Positions 44,742 through 55,496 of a stretch of 64,000 nt of DNA are shown here, in pieces. Under the pieces are notes generated by a model, which saw only the letters and a program-made list of their open reading frames with translations, was not told where the DNA came from and did no database searches. Location: the NCBI GenBank assembly GCA_020248915.1, contig JADCGP010000003.1:62001-126000 (forward strand). The letters are read 5' to 3'. The position numbers and the translations under genes were made by a program. Origin of the DNA: Rubrivivax sp. (GTDB lineage: Bacteria > Pseudomonadota > Gammaproteobacteria > Burkholderiales > Burkholderiaceae_C). The number at the start of each line of letters is the position of its first letter. Within the stretch, counting starts at the first letter, position 1.

Positions 44742-45662
44742 ATGAACGACGACGCGCAGTTCCATGCCCCGTACGGCTGCCCCTGCCGCGCGCACGGGCG
44801 GCGGCGCTTCACGGCGCTGCTGGCCGCGGCCGCGGCCGCGCCGCTGGCGGGGTTGACCGCGCTGGCCGCGAGCGCGCCGGCGCAGGCGGTCACGCCCGAG
44901 TGCCGGCGCTCGCGCGCGGCCAAGCTCGTCCCGGCCGACGCGGTCGAGGGTGCCGCGGGGCAGCAGTACGTGCAGATGCTGCGCGAGGCCCAGGGGCAGG
45001 GCGCACTCGCGCCCGCAAGCCACCCGCAGGTGCAGCGGCTGCGCTACGTGGCGCAGCGGATCATCCCGTTCACGACCGAATGCAACGACCGCTCGGCGGG
45101 CTGGCGCTGGGAAGTCAACCTGCTGGGCAGCAAGCAGATCAACGCCTTCTGCATGCCCGGCGGCAAGATTGCGTTCTTCAGCGGCATCCTGAGCCAGCTG
45201 CAGCTCGACGACGACGAGGTGGCCGTCATCATGGGCCACGAGGTCGCGCACGCGCTGCTCGAGCACGCGCGCGAGCGCATGGCCAAGAGCACCGCCACGT
45301 CGGTCGGGCTGCGGGTGGGTGCGGCGCTGCTCGGCCTGGGCAACCTCGGCGACGTTGGCGCGCAGTACGGCGCGCAGTTGCTGAGCCTGCGCTTCTCGCG
45401 CGACGACGAGACCGAGGCCGACCGGCTCGGCCTGGTGCTGGCCGCGCGCGCCGGCTACGACCCCCGTGCCGGCGTGCGGCTTTGGCAGAAGATGGGCGAG
45501 GCCACCGGCGGCAAGGCCCCGCCGCAGTGGCTGTCCACGCACCCGGCCGGCGAGGCCCGCATCCGCGAGATCGAAGGCAAACTGCCTGGCGTGATGCCGC
45601 AGTTCGAGGCCGCCGCCAAGCCAGAGCGCCGCTTCGGCCCGCCGCCGCCCACGCGCGGCTGA
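44742..45662 (+). CDS. M48-family metalloprotease, Tat-exported
   Basis: A 306-residue zinc protease. HEVAH with His166 (MGHEVAHALLEH) binds zinc and DETEADRLG carries the third ligand. The N-terminus has a twin-arginine signal, GRRRFTALLAAAAAAPLAGLTALAA, preceding APAQA, so it is probably periplasmic. It resembles the BepA/LoiP-like single-domain M48 peptidases that degrade misfolded envelope proteins. It lacks the TPR half of BepA. Confidence 0.9.
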   Translation: MNDDAQFHAPYGCPCRAHGRRRFTALLAAAAAAPLAGLTALAASAPAQAVTPECRRSRAAKLVPADAVEGAAGQQYVQMLREAQGQGALAPASHPQVQRLRYVAQRIIPFTTECNDRSAGWRWEVNLLGSKQINAFCMPGGKIAFFSGILSQLQLDDDEVAVIMGHEVAHALLEHARERMAKSTATSVGLRVGAALLGLGNLGDVGAQYGAQLLSLRFSRDDETEADRLGLVLAARAGYDPRAGVRLWQKMGEATGGKAPPQWLSTHPAGEARIREIEGKLPGVMPQFEAAAKPERRFGPPPPTRG

Positions 45663-45754
45663 GCGTGCGGCCGGAGTCGCCCAGGCGCGGCGCACGGCAC
45701 GGCGCCTGGGCAGCGCCGTAGCATCGGGACCTTTCGTCCCCGCTGGAGTGCGCG

Positions 45755-46435
45755 ATGAAGCTCGTGATCGGCAACAAGAACTACTCGTCGTGGTCGATGC
45801 GGCCGTGGGCGCTGATGCGAGGGCTCGGGCTGTCGTTCGAGGAAGTCAGGCTCAGCTTCGCGGGCGGCCTGGGCGCGCCGTTCGCAGCCGCCGTGCAGCC
45901 CTACAGCCCCGCGGGCCGCGTGCCGGTGCTGCTGCTGGACGACGGTTTCGCGGTCTGGGACAGCCTGGCCATCGCCGAGACGCTGCACGAGCTGTTCCCG
46001 GCCGCCGGCGTCTGGCCTGCCGATCCGAAGGCGCGTTCGCGCGCGCGCTCGGCCTGCGCCGAGATGCATGCCGGGTTCTCGGCGCTGCGCTCGGCCTGCC
46101 CGATGAACATCGAGGCCTCGCTGCCCGACATCGGCCGCATCGTCTGGCGCGACCGGCCCGCGGTGCGGGCCGACGTGGCGCGCATCGAGGCGATCTTCGC
46201 CGAGGCGCTGCAGGCCAGCGGCGGACCGTTCCTGCACGGCGCCTTCGGCGCGGTCGACGCCTACTTCGCGCCGGTGGCGCTGCGCATCCGCACCTATTCG
46301 CTGCCGGTGTCGGACACGACCCGGGCCTACTGCGATCGCCTGCTCGCGGCGCCGGGCCCGGCGGCGTGGATCGCCGACGCGCTCGAGGAACGCGAGTTCG
46401 TCGTCGAGGACGAACCGTACCGCGCGGCGCGCTGA
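45755..46435 (+). CDS. Glutathione S-transferase family protein
   Basis: A 226-residue GST. The N-terminal thioredoxin-fold domain (NKNYSSWSMRPWALMRGLGL with the catalytic Ser region, GRVPVLLLDDGFAVWDSLAIAETL) binds glutathione; an all-helical C-terminal domain follows. The NYSSWSLRPW-type start is shared by a bacterial GST subgroup of unknown substrate. It lies 41 bp upstream of cca and could be co-transcribed with it. Confidence 0.9.
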   Translation: MKLVIGNKNYSSWSMRPWALMRGLGLSFEEVRLSFAGGLGAPFAAAVQPYSPAGRVPVLLLDDGFAVWDSLAIAETLHELFPAAGVWPADPKARSRARSACAEMHAGFSALRSACPMNIEASLPDIGRIVWRDRPAVRADVARIEAIFAEALQASGGPFLHGAFGAVDAYFAPVALRIRTYSLPVSDTTRAYCDRLLAAPGPAAWIADALEEREFVVEDEPYRAAR

Positions 46436-46476
46436 GCGCGGCACCGGCCACGGACCGGCCACGGGCCAGTGCGGTC

Positions 46477-47763
46477 ATGCAGCTGTACGAGGTCGGCGGC
46501 GCGGTGCGCGACGCGCTGCTCGGTGCGCCGGTGCAGGACCGCGACTGGGTGGCCGTCGGCGCCACGCCCGCGCAGCTGCTCGCGCTCGGCTACCAGCCGG
46601 TGGGCAAGGACTTCCCGGTGTTCCTGCACCCCGTCACGCGCGAGGAGGTGGCGCTCGCGCGCACCGAGCGCAAGAGCGCACCCGGCTACCACGGCTTCGT
46701 CTTCCACGCCGCACCCGACGTGACGCTCGAGCAGGACCTGGCGCGCCGCGACCTGACGATCAACGCGATGGCGCGCGCCGCCGACGGCACGCTGGTCGAC
46801 CCCTTCGGCGGCCAGCGCGACCTGCGGGCGAAGGTGCTGCGCCACGTCTCGCCGGCCTTTGCCGAGGACCCGGTGCGGCTGCTGCGCGTGGCGCGCTTCG
46901 CCGCGCGCTGGCCCGACTTCACGGTGGCGCCCGAGACGATGGCGCTGCTGCGGGAGATCGTCGATGCCGGCGAGGTGGACGCGCTGGTGGCCGAGCGCGT
47001 CTGGCAGGAGATCGCGCGCGGGCTGATGGAGCCGGCGCCGCGGCGCCTGTTCGAGCTGCTGCGCGCGTGCGGTGCGCTGGCCCGGCTGCTGCCCGAGGTC
47101 GACGCGCTGTGGGGCGTGCCGCAGTCGCCCGAGCACCATCCCGAGGTCGACAGCGGCGAGCACGTGATGATGGTGCTGGACATGGCGGCGCGGCTGGCCG
47201 CGCCGCTGGCCGTGCGCTGGGCCTGCCTGATGCACGACCTCGGCAAGGCGACGACGCCCGCGGAACTGCTGCCGCGTCACATCGGGCACGAGCAGCGCGG
47301 CGTGACGCTGGCCCGGCGCGTGGCCGAGCGCCTGCGCGTGCCCGTCGAGTGCCGCGAGCTGGCCGAGCTCACCGCGCGCGAGCACGTGCACCTGCACATG
47401 AGCGGCGGCCTGGGCGCGGCGGCGCTGGTCCGCCTGTTCGAGCGCTGCGACGCGCTGCGCCGCCCGGAGCGCTTCGGCGAGCTGCTGCAGGCCTGCGAGT
47501 GCGACGCCCGCGGCCGCGGCGGCCGTGCCGACAGCGCCTACGCGCCGACCCGCCGGCTGCCGCCGCTTCTGGCCGCGGCGCGCGCGGTGGACACGGCGCC
47601 CGTGGCCGCCGCTGCCGCCGCGGCCGGCGCGCGCGGCCCCGCGGTGGGCGCCGCCGTCAGGCAGGCGCGCGAGCGTGCGGTCGCCGCGGCCCTGGCGACG
47701 GAGCCGGGGGCGGCGCTTCCCGGGCCGGCCGGGGGCGGGCGCGGCGCGACGGCATCGACCTAG
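46477..47763 (+). CDS. cca: CCA tRNA nucleotidyltransferase (multifunctional, with HD domain)
   Basis: A 428-residue protein that adds or repairs the 3' CCA of tRNAs. It has [20 protein letters not shown], the [10 protein letters not shown] motif and the [11 protein letters not shown] arm; the HD phosphohydrolase domain follows ([14 protein letters not shown]). This is the class-II bacterial enzyme that also has phosphodiesterase/phosphatase activity. The last 30 or so residues are a low-complexity Ala/Gly tail. The open frame starts upstream inside the GST gene; the conserved [12 protein letters not shown] start at 46477 is used. Confidence 0.93.
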   Translation: MQLYEVGGAVRDALLGAPVQDRDWVAVGATPAQLLALGYQPVGKDFPVFLHPVTREEVALARTERKSAPGYHGFVFHAAPDVTLEQDLARRDLTINAMARAADGTLVDPFGGQRDLRAKVLRHVSPAFAEDPVRLLRVARFAARWPDFTVAPETMALLREIVDAGEVDALVAERVWQEIARGLMEPAPRRLFELLRACGALARLLPEVDALWGVPQSPEHHPEVDSGEHVMMVLDMAARLAAPLAVRWACLMHDLGKATTPAELLPRHIGHEQRGVTLARRVAERLRVPVECRELAELTAREHVHLHMSGGLGAAALVRLFERCDALRRPERFGELLQACECDARGRGGRADSAYAPTRRLPPLLAAARAVDTAPVAAAAAAAGARGPAVGAAVRQARERAVAAALATEPGAALPGPAGGGRGATAST

Positions 47764-47872
47764 GCCCGGGCGCGACAGCAACCACCCCGACAGCGCTGGC
47801 GAGTGCCGGCGCCCGCGTCCGGGGTCGGGACCCGACTCCGGCGCACAGGCGGACGAGCCGGTCCGAGAGCGA

Positions 47873-47968
47873 GGGCGGCAAGGGCGGCAAGGGCGGCAAG
47901 GGCGGCAAGGGCGGCCGCTCGATGCGGCGCCGCCGCCCGCGGCCGCTCGATGCGGCGCCGCCGCCCGC
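47873..47968. repeat. Two adjoining tandem repeats (9 bp x 4+ and 28 bp x 2)
   Basis: GGGCGGCAA is repeated at 47873-47908 with a partial fifth copy to 47915. A 28-bp unit beginning GGCCGCTCGATGC then occurs twice, at 47913-47940 and 47941-47968. They lie in the 273-bp gap between cca and the next gene, which otherwise holds nothing recognisable. Frames through them are low-complexity. Confidence 0.8.
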
Positions 47969-48036
47969 GGCCGGCGATGGCGCCGCGCCCCGGCGCGTGT
48001 CACCATCGGGCCTCGTCGTTGCCGGGTCGACCCCCG

Positions 48037-48417
48037 ATGAAGCTGGCCGAAGGCATCCGCCGCCACGGTTTCCGCAAGTGGTACGAGCGCGAGCTCCTGC
48101 AGAGCCACGCCCACCTCGCGCTGACCTTCCTGTGCCTGATCGGCGTGTTCGCCGCCTTCGAGGGCATCACGCGCTTCCGCTCGCTGGCCGACCAGGCCGG
48201 CGACGTGGCCGCCCTGCTGCTGTGCGCAGCCACCGGGCTGTGGGCGCTGCGGCGCTACCTGTTCCTGCTGTCGCACGCCGAGGCGGTGGCCAACCAGGCC
48301 GACTGCCCGCAGTGCGAGGCCTACGGCCGGCTCGAGCTGCTGCAGTCCGACGCCGACGGCCAGAGCGTGCAGGTGCGCTGCCGGCGCTGCCAGCATGTCT
48401 GGCGCATCGACGGCTGA
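48037..48417 (+). CDS. Small membrane protein with C-terminal zinc ribbon, unknown function
   Basis: A 126-residue protein. Two hydrophobic segments (LALTFLCLIGVFAAFEG, about residues 27-44, and AALLLCAATGLWALRRYLF, about 58-76) suggest a hairpin in the membrane. The C-terminal domain has CPQCEAYGRLELL and VRCRRCQHVWRI, two Cys pairs that would bind one zinc. I do not recognise a named family. The stop overlaps the following FAD oxidoreductase start by 23 bp, so the two are probably translated together. Confidence 0.7.
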   Translation: MKLAEGIRRHGFRKWYERELLQSHAHLALTFLCLIGVFAAFEGITRFRSLADQAGDVAALLLCAATGLWALRRYLFLLSHAEAVANQADCPQCEAYGRLELLQSDADGQSVQVRCRRCQHVWRIDG

Positions 48418-49864
48418 GCCGCGGGGCCGCGTCGCCGTGGTCGGCGGCGGCATCGCCGGCCTGGCCGCCGGCTGGTGGCTGGCGCGCGCCGGCCTGGAGG
48501 TGACGCTCTTCGAGCGCCACGCGGAGCCCGGCTTCGTCGCCCACTCGGTGCGGCTGCCGGGCTGGCCCGAGCAGGCGCCGCGCGTGGACGTGCCGTTGCG
48601 CGTCTTCTACCCGGGCTACTACCCCACGCTCGCGCGCCTGTATGCGGAGGCCGGCGTGGAGAGCGAGCCGGTCAGCTACGCCAGCAGCTTCCATGACGGC
48701 GGCCCGCGCGCCTACTTCCGCTACCGCAACCTGCGCCTGGGCGGCTGGTCGATCGCCGTGCCGCCGCTGGCCGACCTGCTGCGGCCCGCCGACGGCCGGG
48801 CACGGCGCATCGCCCTCGAGGCGCGCCGCTTCGCGCGCGCGATCGCCCGGGCGCTGGACGAAGGCTCGCTCGCGGCTCCCGAGGCCCGCGCGGCGGCCGG
48901 GGTGGCAAGGGCGGCCGGGGCTTCCCTTGGCACCACGACCATCACCGCCATCGCCGCCACCCCGGCCGGCCCGAGCATCGGCGCCTTCGTCGATGCCGGC
49001 CGCTTCGACCCCGCCTTCGTCGACGGCCTGCTGCTGCCCGCCATCGGCACCGTGGCCACCTGCAGCCACGCCGCCGCGCGCGCGATGCCGGCCTCGGTGG
49101 TGGCCGGCTACCTGCTCGGCGGCATCACCCGCGAGCCGGTGCGCCGCGCCCGCGGCGGCGCCGACGACATCGCGCAGCGGCTGCTGCAGCCGCTCGCGCA
49201 GGTGCGCTGCGGCACCCGCATCGACGCGGTGACGCGCGACGGCGCGTGTGCGGTCGTCTGCGGCCCGCAGGGCGCCGAGCGCTTCGACCACGTGCTGCTG
49301 GCCACGCAGGCCAACCAGGCGCGGGCACTGCTTGCCGATGCCAGCCCGCGCGAGGCGGCCTGGCTCGGCGCCTTCGACTACGCCGACCTGCGCGTGCTGA
49401 TGCACCACGACACCGCGCTGCTGCCGCGCGACCGGCGCGACTGGTCGGCCGTGAACCTGTTCGTGCATCCGGACCATCCGGCACCGGAATCGACGATCTG
49501 GATCGACCGCGTGATGCCGACGCTGCCGCGCCGGCCCGGCCCGGGGCCGGCCGCGCCGGTGCTGCAGACCGTGCTGCCGGCGCGTACGCCGCGCGACGAG
49601 CTGGTCGTGGCCGAGGCTGCCTTCCAGCGCCCGCTGGTCAGCGCGCGCAGCGCGGCTGCGCTGCCGGAGCTGGCGGCGCTGCACGCCGAGCCCGACCGGC
49701 GCGTCTGGTTCTGCGGCTCCTATGCCGAGTCCGGCGTGCCGTTGCTCGAGAGCGCGGTGCGCTCGGCCTGGCAGGCGGCACAGGCCATCGCCGGCGCACC
49801 GGGGCGACACGACGGAGGATCGCGCCCGGCGCCTCAGGCCGCGGTCGCGCTCAGCAGCGCATAG
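48395..49864 (+). CDS. FAD-dependent amine oxidase/desaturase-like oxidoreductase
   Basis: A 489-residue flavoprotein. VAVVGGGIAGLAAGWWLARAG (residues about 13-33) is the FAD-binding Rossmann loop. The mid-region (TRIDAVTRDGACAVVCG, FDHVLLATQANQARALL) and the C-terminal WFCGSYAESGVPLLESAVRSAWQAA motif are typical of phytoene-desaturase-like amine oxidases. The substrate is unknown. It follows the zinc-ribbon membrane protein directly and is convergent with the methyltransferase, overlapping it by 31 bp. Confidence 0.85.
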   Translation: MSGASTAEPRGRVAVVGGGIAGLAAGWWLARAGLEVTLFERHAEPGFVAHSVRLPGWPEQAPRVDVPLRVFYPGYYPTLARLYAEAGVESEPVSYASSFHDGGPRAYFRYRNLRLGGWSIAVPPLADLLRPADGRARRIALEARRFARAIARALDEGSLAAPEARAAAGVARAAGASLGTTTITAIAATPAGPSIGAFVDAGRFDPAFVDGLLLPAIGTVATCSHAAARAMPASVVAGYLLGGITREPVRRARGGADDIAQRLLQPLAQVRCGTRIDAVTRDGACAVVCGPQGAERFDHVLLATQANQARALLADASPREAAWLGAFDYADLRVLMHHDTALLPRDRRDWSAVNLFVHPDHPAPESTIWIDRVMPTLPRRPGPGPAAPVLQTVLPARTPRDELVVAEAAFQRPLVSARSAAALPELAALHAEPDRRVWFCGSYAESGVPLLESAVRSAWQAAQAIAGAPGRHDGGSRPAPQAAVALSSA

Positions 49865-50685
49865 CCGAGGCCGGCGGCGCGGCAGGGGCCGATCAGGGCG
49901 GCCGTGGCGCGTGCGCGCCGCCAGCCCGGCGAGCCGGCGTCGTCGCCCAGGCGCCGCGTCTGCCGGGCCACGAAGCGCGCGAAGCCGGCCAGCACGGCCT
50001 CGTCGAGCCGATCCAGCCGCACATCGGTGAAGCCGGCCCCAGCCACGCGCGCGCAGGCGCGCGCCGGGTCGACCAGGTCGTCGAGGGCGATGCCGGCCGC
50101 ATCGGCACCCCGCCGCAGCAGCGGGCGGGCCAGCGGGGCGACGAGGGCCCGCAGCCGGCCGATGCCACGGCCTGGGGCGTCGAGCACGAGGTCGGTGAAG
50201 GCAAGGCGCCCGCCCGGCCGCAGCGTGCGCCGCGCCGCCGCGAGCCAGTCCGCGCGCGGCGACAGGTGGTAGGCGGCGTCGACGCACAGCACGGCATCGA
50301 ACGCGCCGGCCGCGACCTCGGGCCGGCACGCGTCGCCGCGGCGCAGTTCGGTGCGCGGCGTGCGCGCCGCCGGCCCCGGCCTCGCGTCGCGGTCGATGCC
50401 GAGAGCTTGCGCCACGCCGAACTCGCCCACCCAGAGCACGAGCTCGGCGCCGGCGCCGCAGGCAAGCGAGAGCACGCGCTGCCCCGGACCGAGGCCGGCC
50501 GCGCGGCCGACGGCGCGCGCGAGTGCCGCGGCCGCGGTGGCGTAGTCGATGTCGTGACCGGCCGGGCCGGCGCGGCCCGCGTCGCTGGCCCGGCCGCCGG
50601 CCGGCGGCCACAGCCCCAGGTTGCCCCAGTCGCCCGGCGCGCCGCCCCGGTGCAGCAGCGCGCGCTCGTCGTCGGCGCGGGGCAA
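49834..50685 (-). CDS. SAM-dependent methyltransferase
   Basis: A protein of about 283 residues. Motif I VLSLACGAGAELVLW, motif II region RRGDACRPEVAAGAFDAVLCVDAAYHLS and motif III LRPGGRLAFTDLVLDAP define a class-I methyltransferase (ubiE/COQ5-like group). The N-terminal HRGGAPGDWGNLGLW matches small-molecule methyltransferases. The start is uncertain: TTG at 50685 is proposed because it follows the tetR stop closely; an earlier start inside tetR is possible. Probably in an operon with tetR. Confidence 0.75.
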   Translation of the reverse strand: MPRADDERALLHRGGAPGDWGNLGLWPPAGGRASDAGRAGPAGHDIDYATAAAALARAVGRAAGLGPGQRVLSLACGAGAELVLWVGEFGVAQALGIDRDARPGPAARTPRTELRRGDACRPEVAAGAFDAVLCVDAAYHLSPRADWLAAARRTLRPGGRLAFTDLVLDAPGRGIGRLRALVAPLARPLLRRGADAAGIALDDLVDPARACARVAGAGFTDVRLDRLDEAVLAGFARFVARQTRRLGDDAGSPGWRRARATAALIGPCRAAGLGYALLSATAA

Positions 50686-50689
50686 GGCT

Positions 50690-51313
50690 TCAGCAGCGCG
50701 CCAGCGGCTGTTGCAGCAGCGCCAGCACGAAGCGGCGGCGCGCCGCGCGCTGCTCGGCGCTGCCCTGGCGGTGCAGCAGCGACTCGGCGACCTCGTAGCC
50801 GTAGAGCGCGAAGGCGCGCGCGTGCGCCTCGCCGGCGGCAAAGCCGAGGGCGGCGAACAGCCGCTCGTGGTAGCCGATGCGCGCGGCATCGGCCGCGTCG
50901 ACCGCCTCGCGCGCCATCGCGTCGCGGCGCGCCCAGGCGCGGATGGCCAGCTCGATGCGCGCGGCCCGCGTCGCTGCGCGGCCGCGGAACGGCAGCGTGC
51001 TGGCATCGGCGAGCTGCTCGCGCGGGTCGTCGTGCGCCTGCGCCAGTCGCGCGGTGAGCTGCTCGGTCGCCCGCTCCCGCCAGGCCGCGAGCACGCGGCG
51101 CAGCAGGTCCTCGCGGTCGCGGAAGTGCCAGTAGAAGCTGCCGCGCGTGACGCCCAGCCCCCCGGCCAGCACGTCCACGCGCACGTGGTCGATGCCGCGG
51201 TCGACCAGCACCGCGGTGGCGGCGTCGATCCAGGCCTCGGGAGAGAGCTGCGTCCGCGGCGCGGCGGACGACTTCGCGGCGACCGTGCGGGGGCGCGGCA
51301 CGGCGGTGTTCAT
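50690..51313 (-). CDS. TetR-family transcriptional regulator
   Basis: A 207-residue repressor. The N-terminal HTH (WIDAATAVLVDRGIDHVRVDVLAGGLG, VTRGSFYWHFRDREDLLRRVL, residues about 25-75) is followed by a helical ligand-binding domain. It is divergent from the CoA ligase gene and two operator-like sites lie between them, so it very likely represses that pathway until an acyl-CoA or aromatic inducer binds. Confidence 0.9.
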   Translation of the reverse strand: MNTAVPRPRTVAAKSSAAPRTQLSPEAWIDAATAVLVDRGIDHVRVDVLAGGLGVTRGSFYWHFRDREDLLRRVLAAWRERATEQLTARLAQAHDDPREQLADASTLPFRGRAATRAARIELAIRAWARRDAMAREAVDAADAARIGYHERLFAALGFAAGEAHARAFALYGYEVAESLLHRQGSAEQRAARRRFVLALLQQPLARC

Positions 51314-51385
51314 CGGGCGGGCGGACGGTGGGGCAGTCGGGTCGACGGCGGGATCGCCGCCGGCGGCAGCAGGCCCGATGTTGAC

Positions 51386-51402
51386 CGTACAGCAGTGTAT
51401 GG
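51386..51402. promoter_or_regulatory. TetR operator candidate, site 1
   Basis: CGTACAGCAGTGTATGG shares the core (A/G)TACA-N4-TGTAT with site 2. It lies 73 bp upstream of the tetR start codon. The two sites are 75 bp apart, about seven helical turns. Confidence 0.6.
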
Positions 51403-51456
51403 AAATCAGGGTCGTCCCCGATGCAGCCGGGCGCCGCGGCGCCCAGAATCCGCACG

Positions 51457-51480
51457 CATCCATACACCACTGTATGGATG
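51457..51480. promoter_or_regulatory. TetR operator candidate, site 2
   Basis: A perfect palindrome: CATCCATAC, six bases, then GTATGGATG (51457-51480). It is 35 bp before the ligase start codon, where a bound repressor would block transcription. The inner core ATACA-N4-TGTAT recurs at site 1. Confidence 0.75.
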
Positions 51481-51514
51481 CCGGAGCCGCGCCGATTCCG
51501 GCCGGGGGTGACCG

Positions 51515-53350
51515 ATGACCTCGTTCTTCGACGATCCGCGACTGCTGGCGCCGCGCCAGACAGTGCGCGAGAACCTGCCCGGCGGCGCCTTCGTGCTGCG
51601 CAACCCGGAGCCGCTCGGGCCCTACCCGCGGGCCGCCGGCGCCTGGCTGGAGCACTGGGCCGCGACCACGCCCGACGCGCCGGCCTTCGCCGAGCCCGCG
51701 CCGGGCGACACGACCGGCGGCGCCTGGGTCACGCTGTCGTGGGCCGCGCTGCGCCGGCGCACCGGTGCCGTCGCCCAAGCCCTGCTCGACCTCGACCTGC
51801 GGCCCGACGCGCCGGTGGTGGTGCTGTCCGACAACGCGCTCGACCACCTCGTGCTCAAGCTCGCCTGCATGCACGTCGGGCGCCCGGTGTGCACGGTCAG
51901 CAGCGGCTACACCCGGCTGGCCGGCGGCGACTACACGCGGCTGCTCGGCATCCTGCAGCAGCTCGGGCCGGCGCTGCTGTACGCCGCCGACGCCGGCGTC
52001 TACGCCGCAGCGATGACGCAGGCGACATCGACGCCCGCCGCCCGCGGCGCGCCGCTCGTCTTCAGCCGCGGCGCGGCCGACGTGCCGGGCGCGCTGGCCT
52101 TCGACGCGCTGGCCGGCGCCGCCGAGACGCCGGCCGTGATGCGCGCCTTCGAGCGCGTGGGCCCCGACACCCACGCCAAGTACCTGCTCACCTCGGGCAG
52201 CACCGGCCACCCGAAGGTGGTGATCAACACGCAGCGCATGCTGTGCGCCAACCAGCAGATGATGGCGCAGACGATGCGCTGGACGCAGCACGAGCCCACC
52301 GTGCTGCTCGACTGGCTGCCCTGGAGCCACACCTTCGGCGGCAACCACAACGTCAACATGATCCTGCGCACCGGCGGCACGATGTACATCGACGACGGGC
52401 GCCCGCTGCCGGGGCTGATCGAGCGGACCGTCGCGCACCTGCGCCACGTGCAGCCGACGATCCAGTTCAACGTGCCGCGCGCCTACGAGATGCTGCTGCC
52501 GGCGCTCGAGTCCGACGCCGAGCTCGCGCGCCGCTACTTCGAGAAGATGCGGATGGTGTTCTACGCCGGCGCCGGCATGCCGGTGGCCATCTGGAAGCGA
52601 CTGGAGGCCGTCGCCGCGAAGGTCCGCGACGAGCCGGTCTGGTTCACGACGTCCTGGGGCAGCACCGAGACCGCACCGGCCGTCACGTTCGCCAACTGGC
52701 AGCTCGACCGCCCGGGGGTGATCGGCCTGCCGATGCCGGGCGCCGAGCTGAAGTTCGTACCCAACGGCGACAAGCTCGAGCTGCGCGTGCGCGGCCCCAA
52801 CGTCTTCCCGGGCTACCGCGGCGACGAGGCGGCCACCCGGGCCGCGTTCGACGAGGACGGCTACTACCGCATCGGCGATGCCGGCCGGCTGCTCGACCCG
52901 GCCGACGACCTGTCGGGCGTGGTGTTCGACGGCCGCGTGGCCGAGGACTTCAAGCTCGGCAGCGGCACCTGGGTGTCGGTGGGCACGCTGCGGCTGGCCG
53001 TGGTCACGGCGCTGGCTCCGCTGGCGCAGGACGTGGTGGTCACCGGCCACGACCGCGCCGGGATCGGCGTGCTGGTGTTCGTCGGCGAGGCGGGGCGGCG
53101 GCACCCGCCGGACGAGCTGCGCGGCCTGGTCCGCGCCCGGCTGCAGGCCCTGCACGACGAGGCCGGCGGCAGCAGCAAGGCGCCGGGCCGCGCGCTGCTG
53201 CTGCCCGACGCGCCGAGCCTGGCCACCGGCGAGATCACCGACAAGGGCTACGTTAACCAGCGCCTCGTGCTGGCACGGCGCGCGGCCGAGGTCGAGCGCC
53301 TGCACGCCGCGCCGCGCGGCACGGCGGAGCCCGACGTGGTCGTCCTGTGA
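51515..53350 (+). CDS. Feruloyl-CoA synthase-like acyl-CoA ligase
   Basis: A 611-residue adenylate-forming enzyme. The ATP loop is LLTSGSTGHPKVV near residue 226, followed by LLDWLPWSHTFGGNHN, the Fcs-type signature, and FTTSWGSTETAP. A region about LGPYPRAAGAWLEHWA near the N-terminus also resembles feruloyl-CoA synthases. It would convert a hydroxycinnamic or related acid to its CoA ester, the entry step of the cluster. First gene of the TetR-controlled operon; its stop overlaps a possible GTG start of the crotonase. Confidence 0.82.
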   Translation: MTSFFDDPRLLAPRQTVRENLPGGAFVLRNPEPLGPYPRAAGAWLEHWAATTPDAPAFAEPAPGDTTGGAWVTLSWAALRRRTGAVAQALLDLDLRPDAPVVVLSDNALDHLVLKLACMHVGRPVCTVSSGYTRLAGGDYTRLLGILQQLGPALLYAADAGVYAAAMTQATSTPAARGAPLVFSRGAADVPGALAFDALAGAAETPAVMRAFERVGPDTHAKYLLTSGSTGHPKVVINTQRMLCANQQMMAQTMRWTQHEPTVLLDWLPWSHTFGGNHNVNMILRTGGTMYIDDGRPLPGLIERTVAHLRHVQPTIQFNVPRAYEMLLPALESDAELARRYFEKMRMVFYAGAGMPVAIWKRLEAVAAKVRDEPVWFTTSWGSTETAPAVTFANWQLDRPGVIGLPMPGAELKFVPNGDKLELRVRGPNVFPGYRGDEAATRAAFDEDGYYRIGDAGRLLDPADDLSGVVFDGRVAEDFKLGSGTWVSVGTLRLAVVTALAPLAQDVVVTGHDRAGIGVLVFVGEAGRRHPPDELRGLVRARLQALHDEAGGSSKAPGRALLLPDAPSLATGEITDKGYVNQRLVLARRAAEVERLHAAPRGTAEPDVVVL

Positions 53351-53367
53351 TTGCGAGCAGAACCGAC

Positions 53368-54191
53368 ATGACCCACCCAGATCCCCATCCCTGGCAGCCG
53401 TGGCAAGGCGGCGGCGCGCTCGGCGCGCTGACGCTGCTCGAGGTTGCCGAGCGCGGCCCGCTGCTGCACCTGCGGCTGGCCCGCCCGGCCAAGCGCAACA
53501 GCATCAACGACGCGCTGCTGGCCGAGCTGCACACCGCCTTCGTTCACCTGCCCCGGGGCACGCGCGCCGTCGTGCTCTCGGGCGCCGGCGAGCACTTCTG
53601 CGCCGGCCTCGACCTGAGCGAGGTCAGCGAGCGCAACGTCGCCGAGGGCATGGCGCACTCGCGCGCCTGGCACGCCTGCTTCGACGCCATCCAGTACGGT
53701 CCGGTGCCGGTGGTGGCGGTGCTGCACGGGGCGGTCGTCGGCGGCGGCCTCGAGCTCGCCGCCAGCGCCCACGTGCGCGTGGCCGAGCGCAGCACCTTCT
53801 ATGCGCTGCCCGAGGGCACCCGCGGCATCTTCGTCGGCGGCGGCGGCTCGGTGCGCATCAGCCGCCTGCTCGGCGTGGCGCGCATGACCGACCTGATGCT
53901 CACCGGCCGCGTGCTCGACGCCGAGGAAGGCCACGCGCTGGCGCTGGCCACCTACCTGGTCGACGAGGGCCAGGGCCTGGCCCGGGCCACGGCGCTGGCC
54001 GAGAAGATCGCGTCCAACGCGCCGCTGTCCAACTACGCGATCACGCAGGCGCTGCCGCGCATCGCCGAGCTGGCGCCGGCCGAGGGCCTGTTCATGGAGA
54101 GCCTGATCTCCTCCATCGCCCAGGGCGACGAGGCGGCCAAGGAGCGCGTGCGCGCCTTCCTTGCCGGCAAGGCGGCCAAGGTGGCCCGGTC

Positions 54192-54195
<4 letters not shown>
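53368..54195 (+). CDS. Enoyl-CoA hydratase/isomerase (crotonase) family protein
   Basis: A 275-residue crotonase. The oxyanion-hole segments are AGEHFCAGLDLSEVSE and HGAVVGGGLELAASAHVRVAE. The usual catalytic Glu of hydratases lies in LPEGTRGIFVGGGGSVRISRLLG. It probably hydrates the unsaturated CoA ester made by the ligase. ATG at 53368 is used; GTG at 53347 overlaps the ligase stop and would add seven residues. The stop overlaps the thiolase start (ATGA). Confidence 0.88.
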
Positions 54196-55469
<1,274 letters not shown>

Positions 55470-55496
55470 CGGGGCGAGAGGCCACGGAGCACCGCC

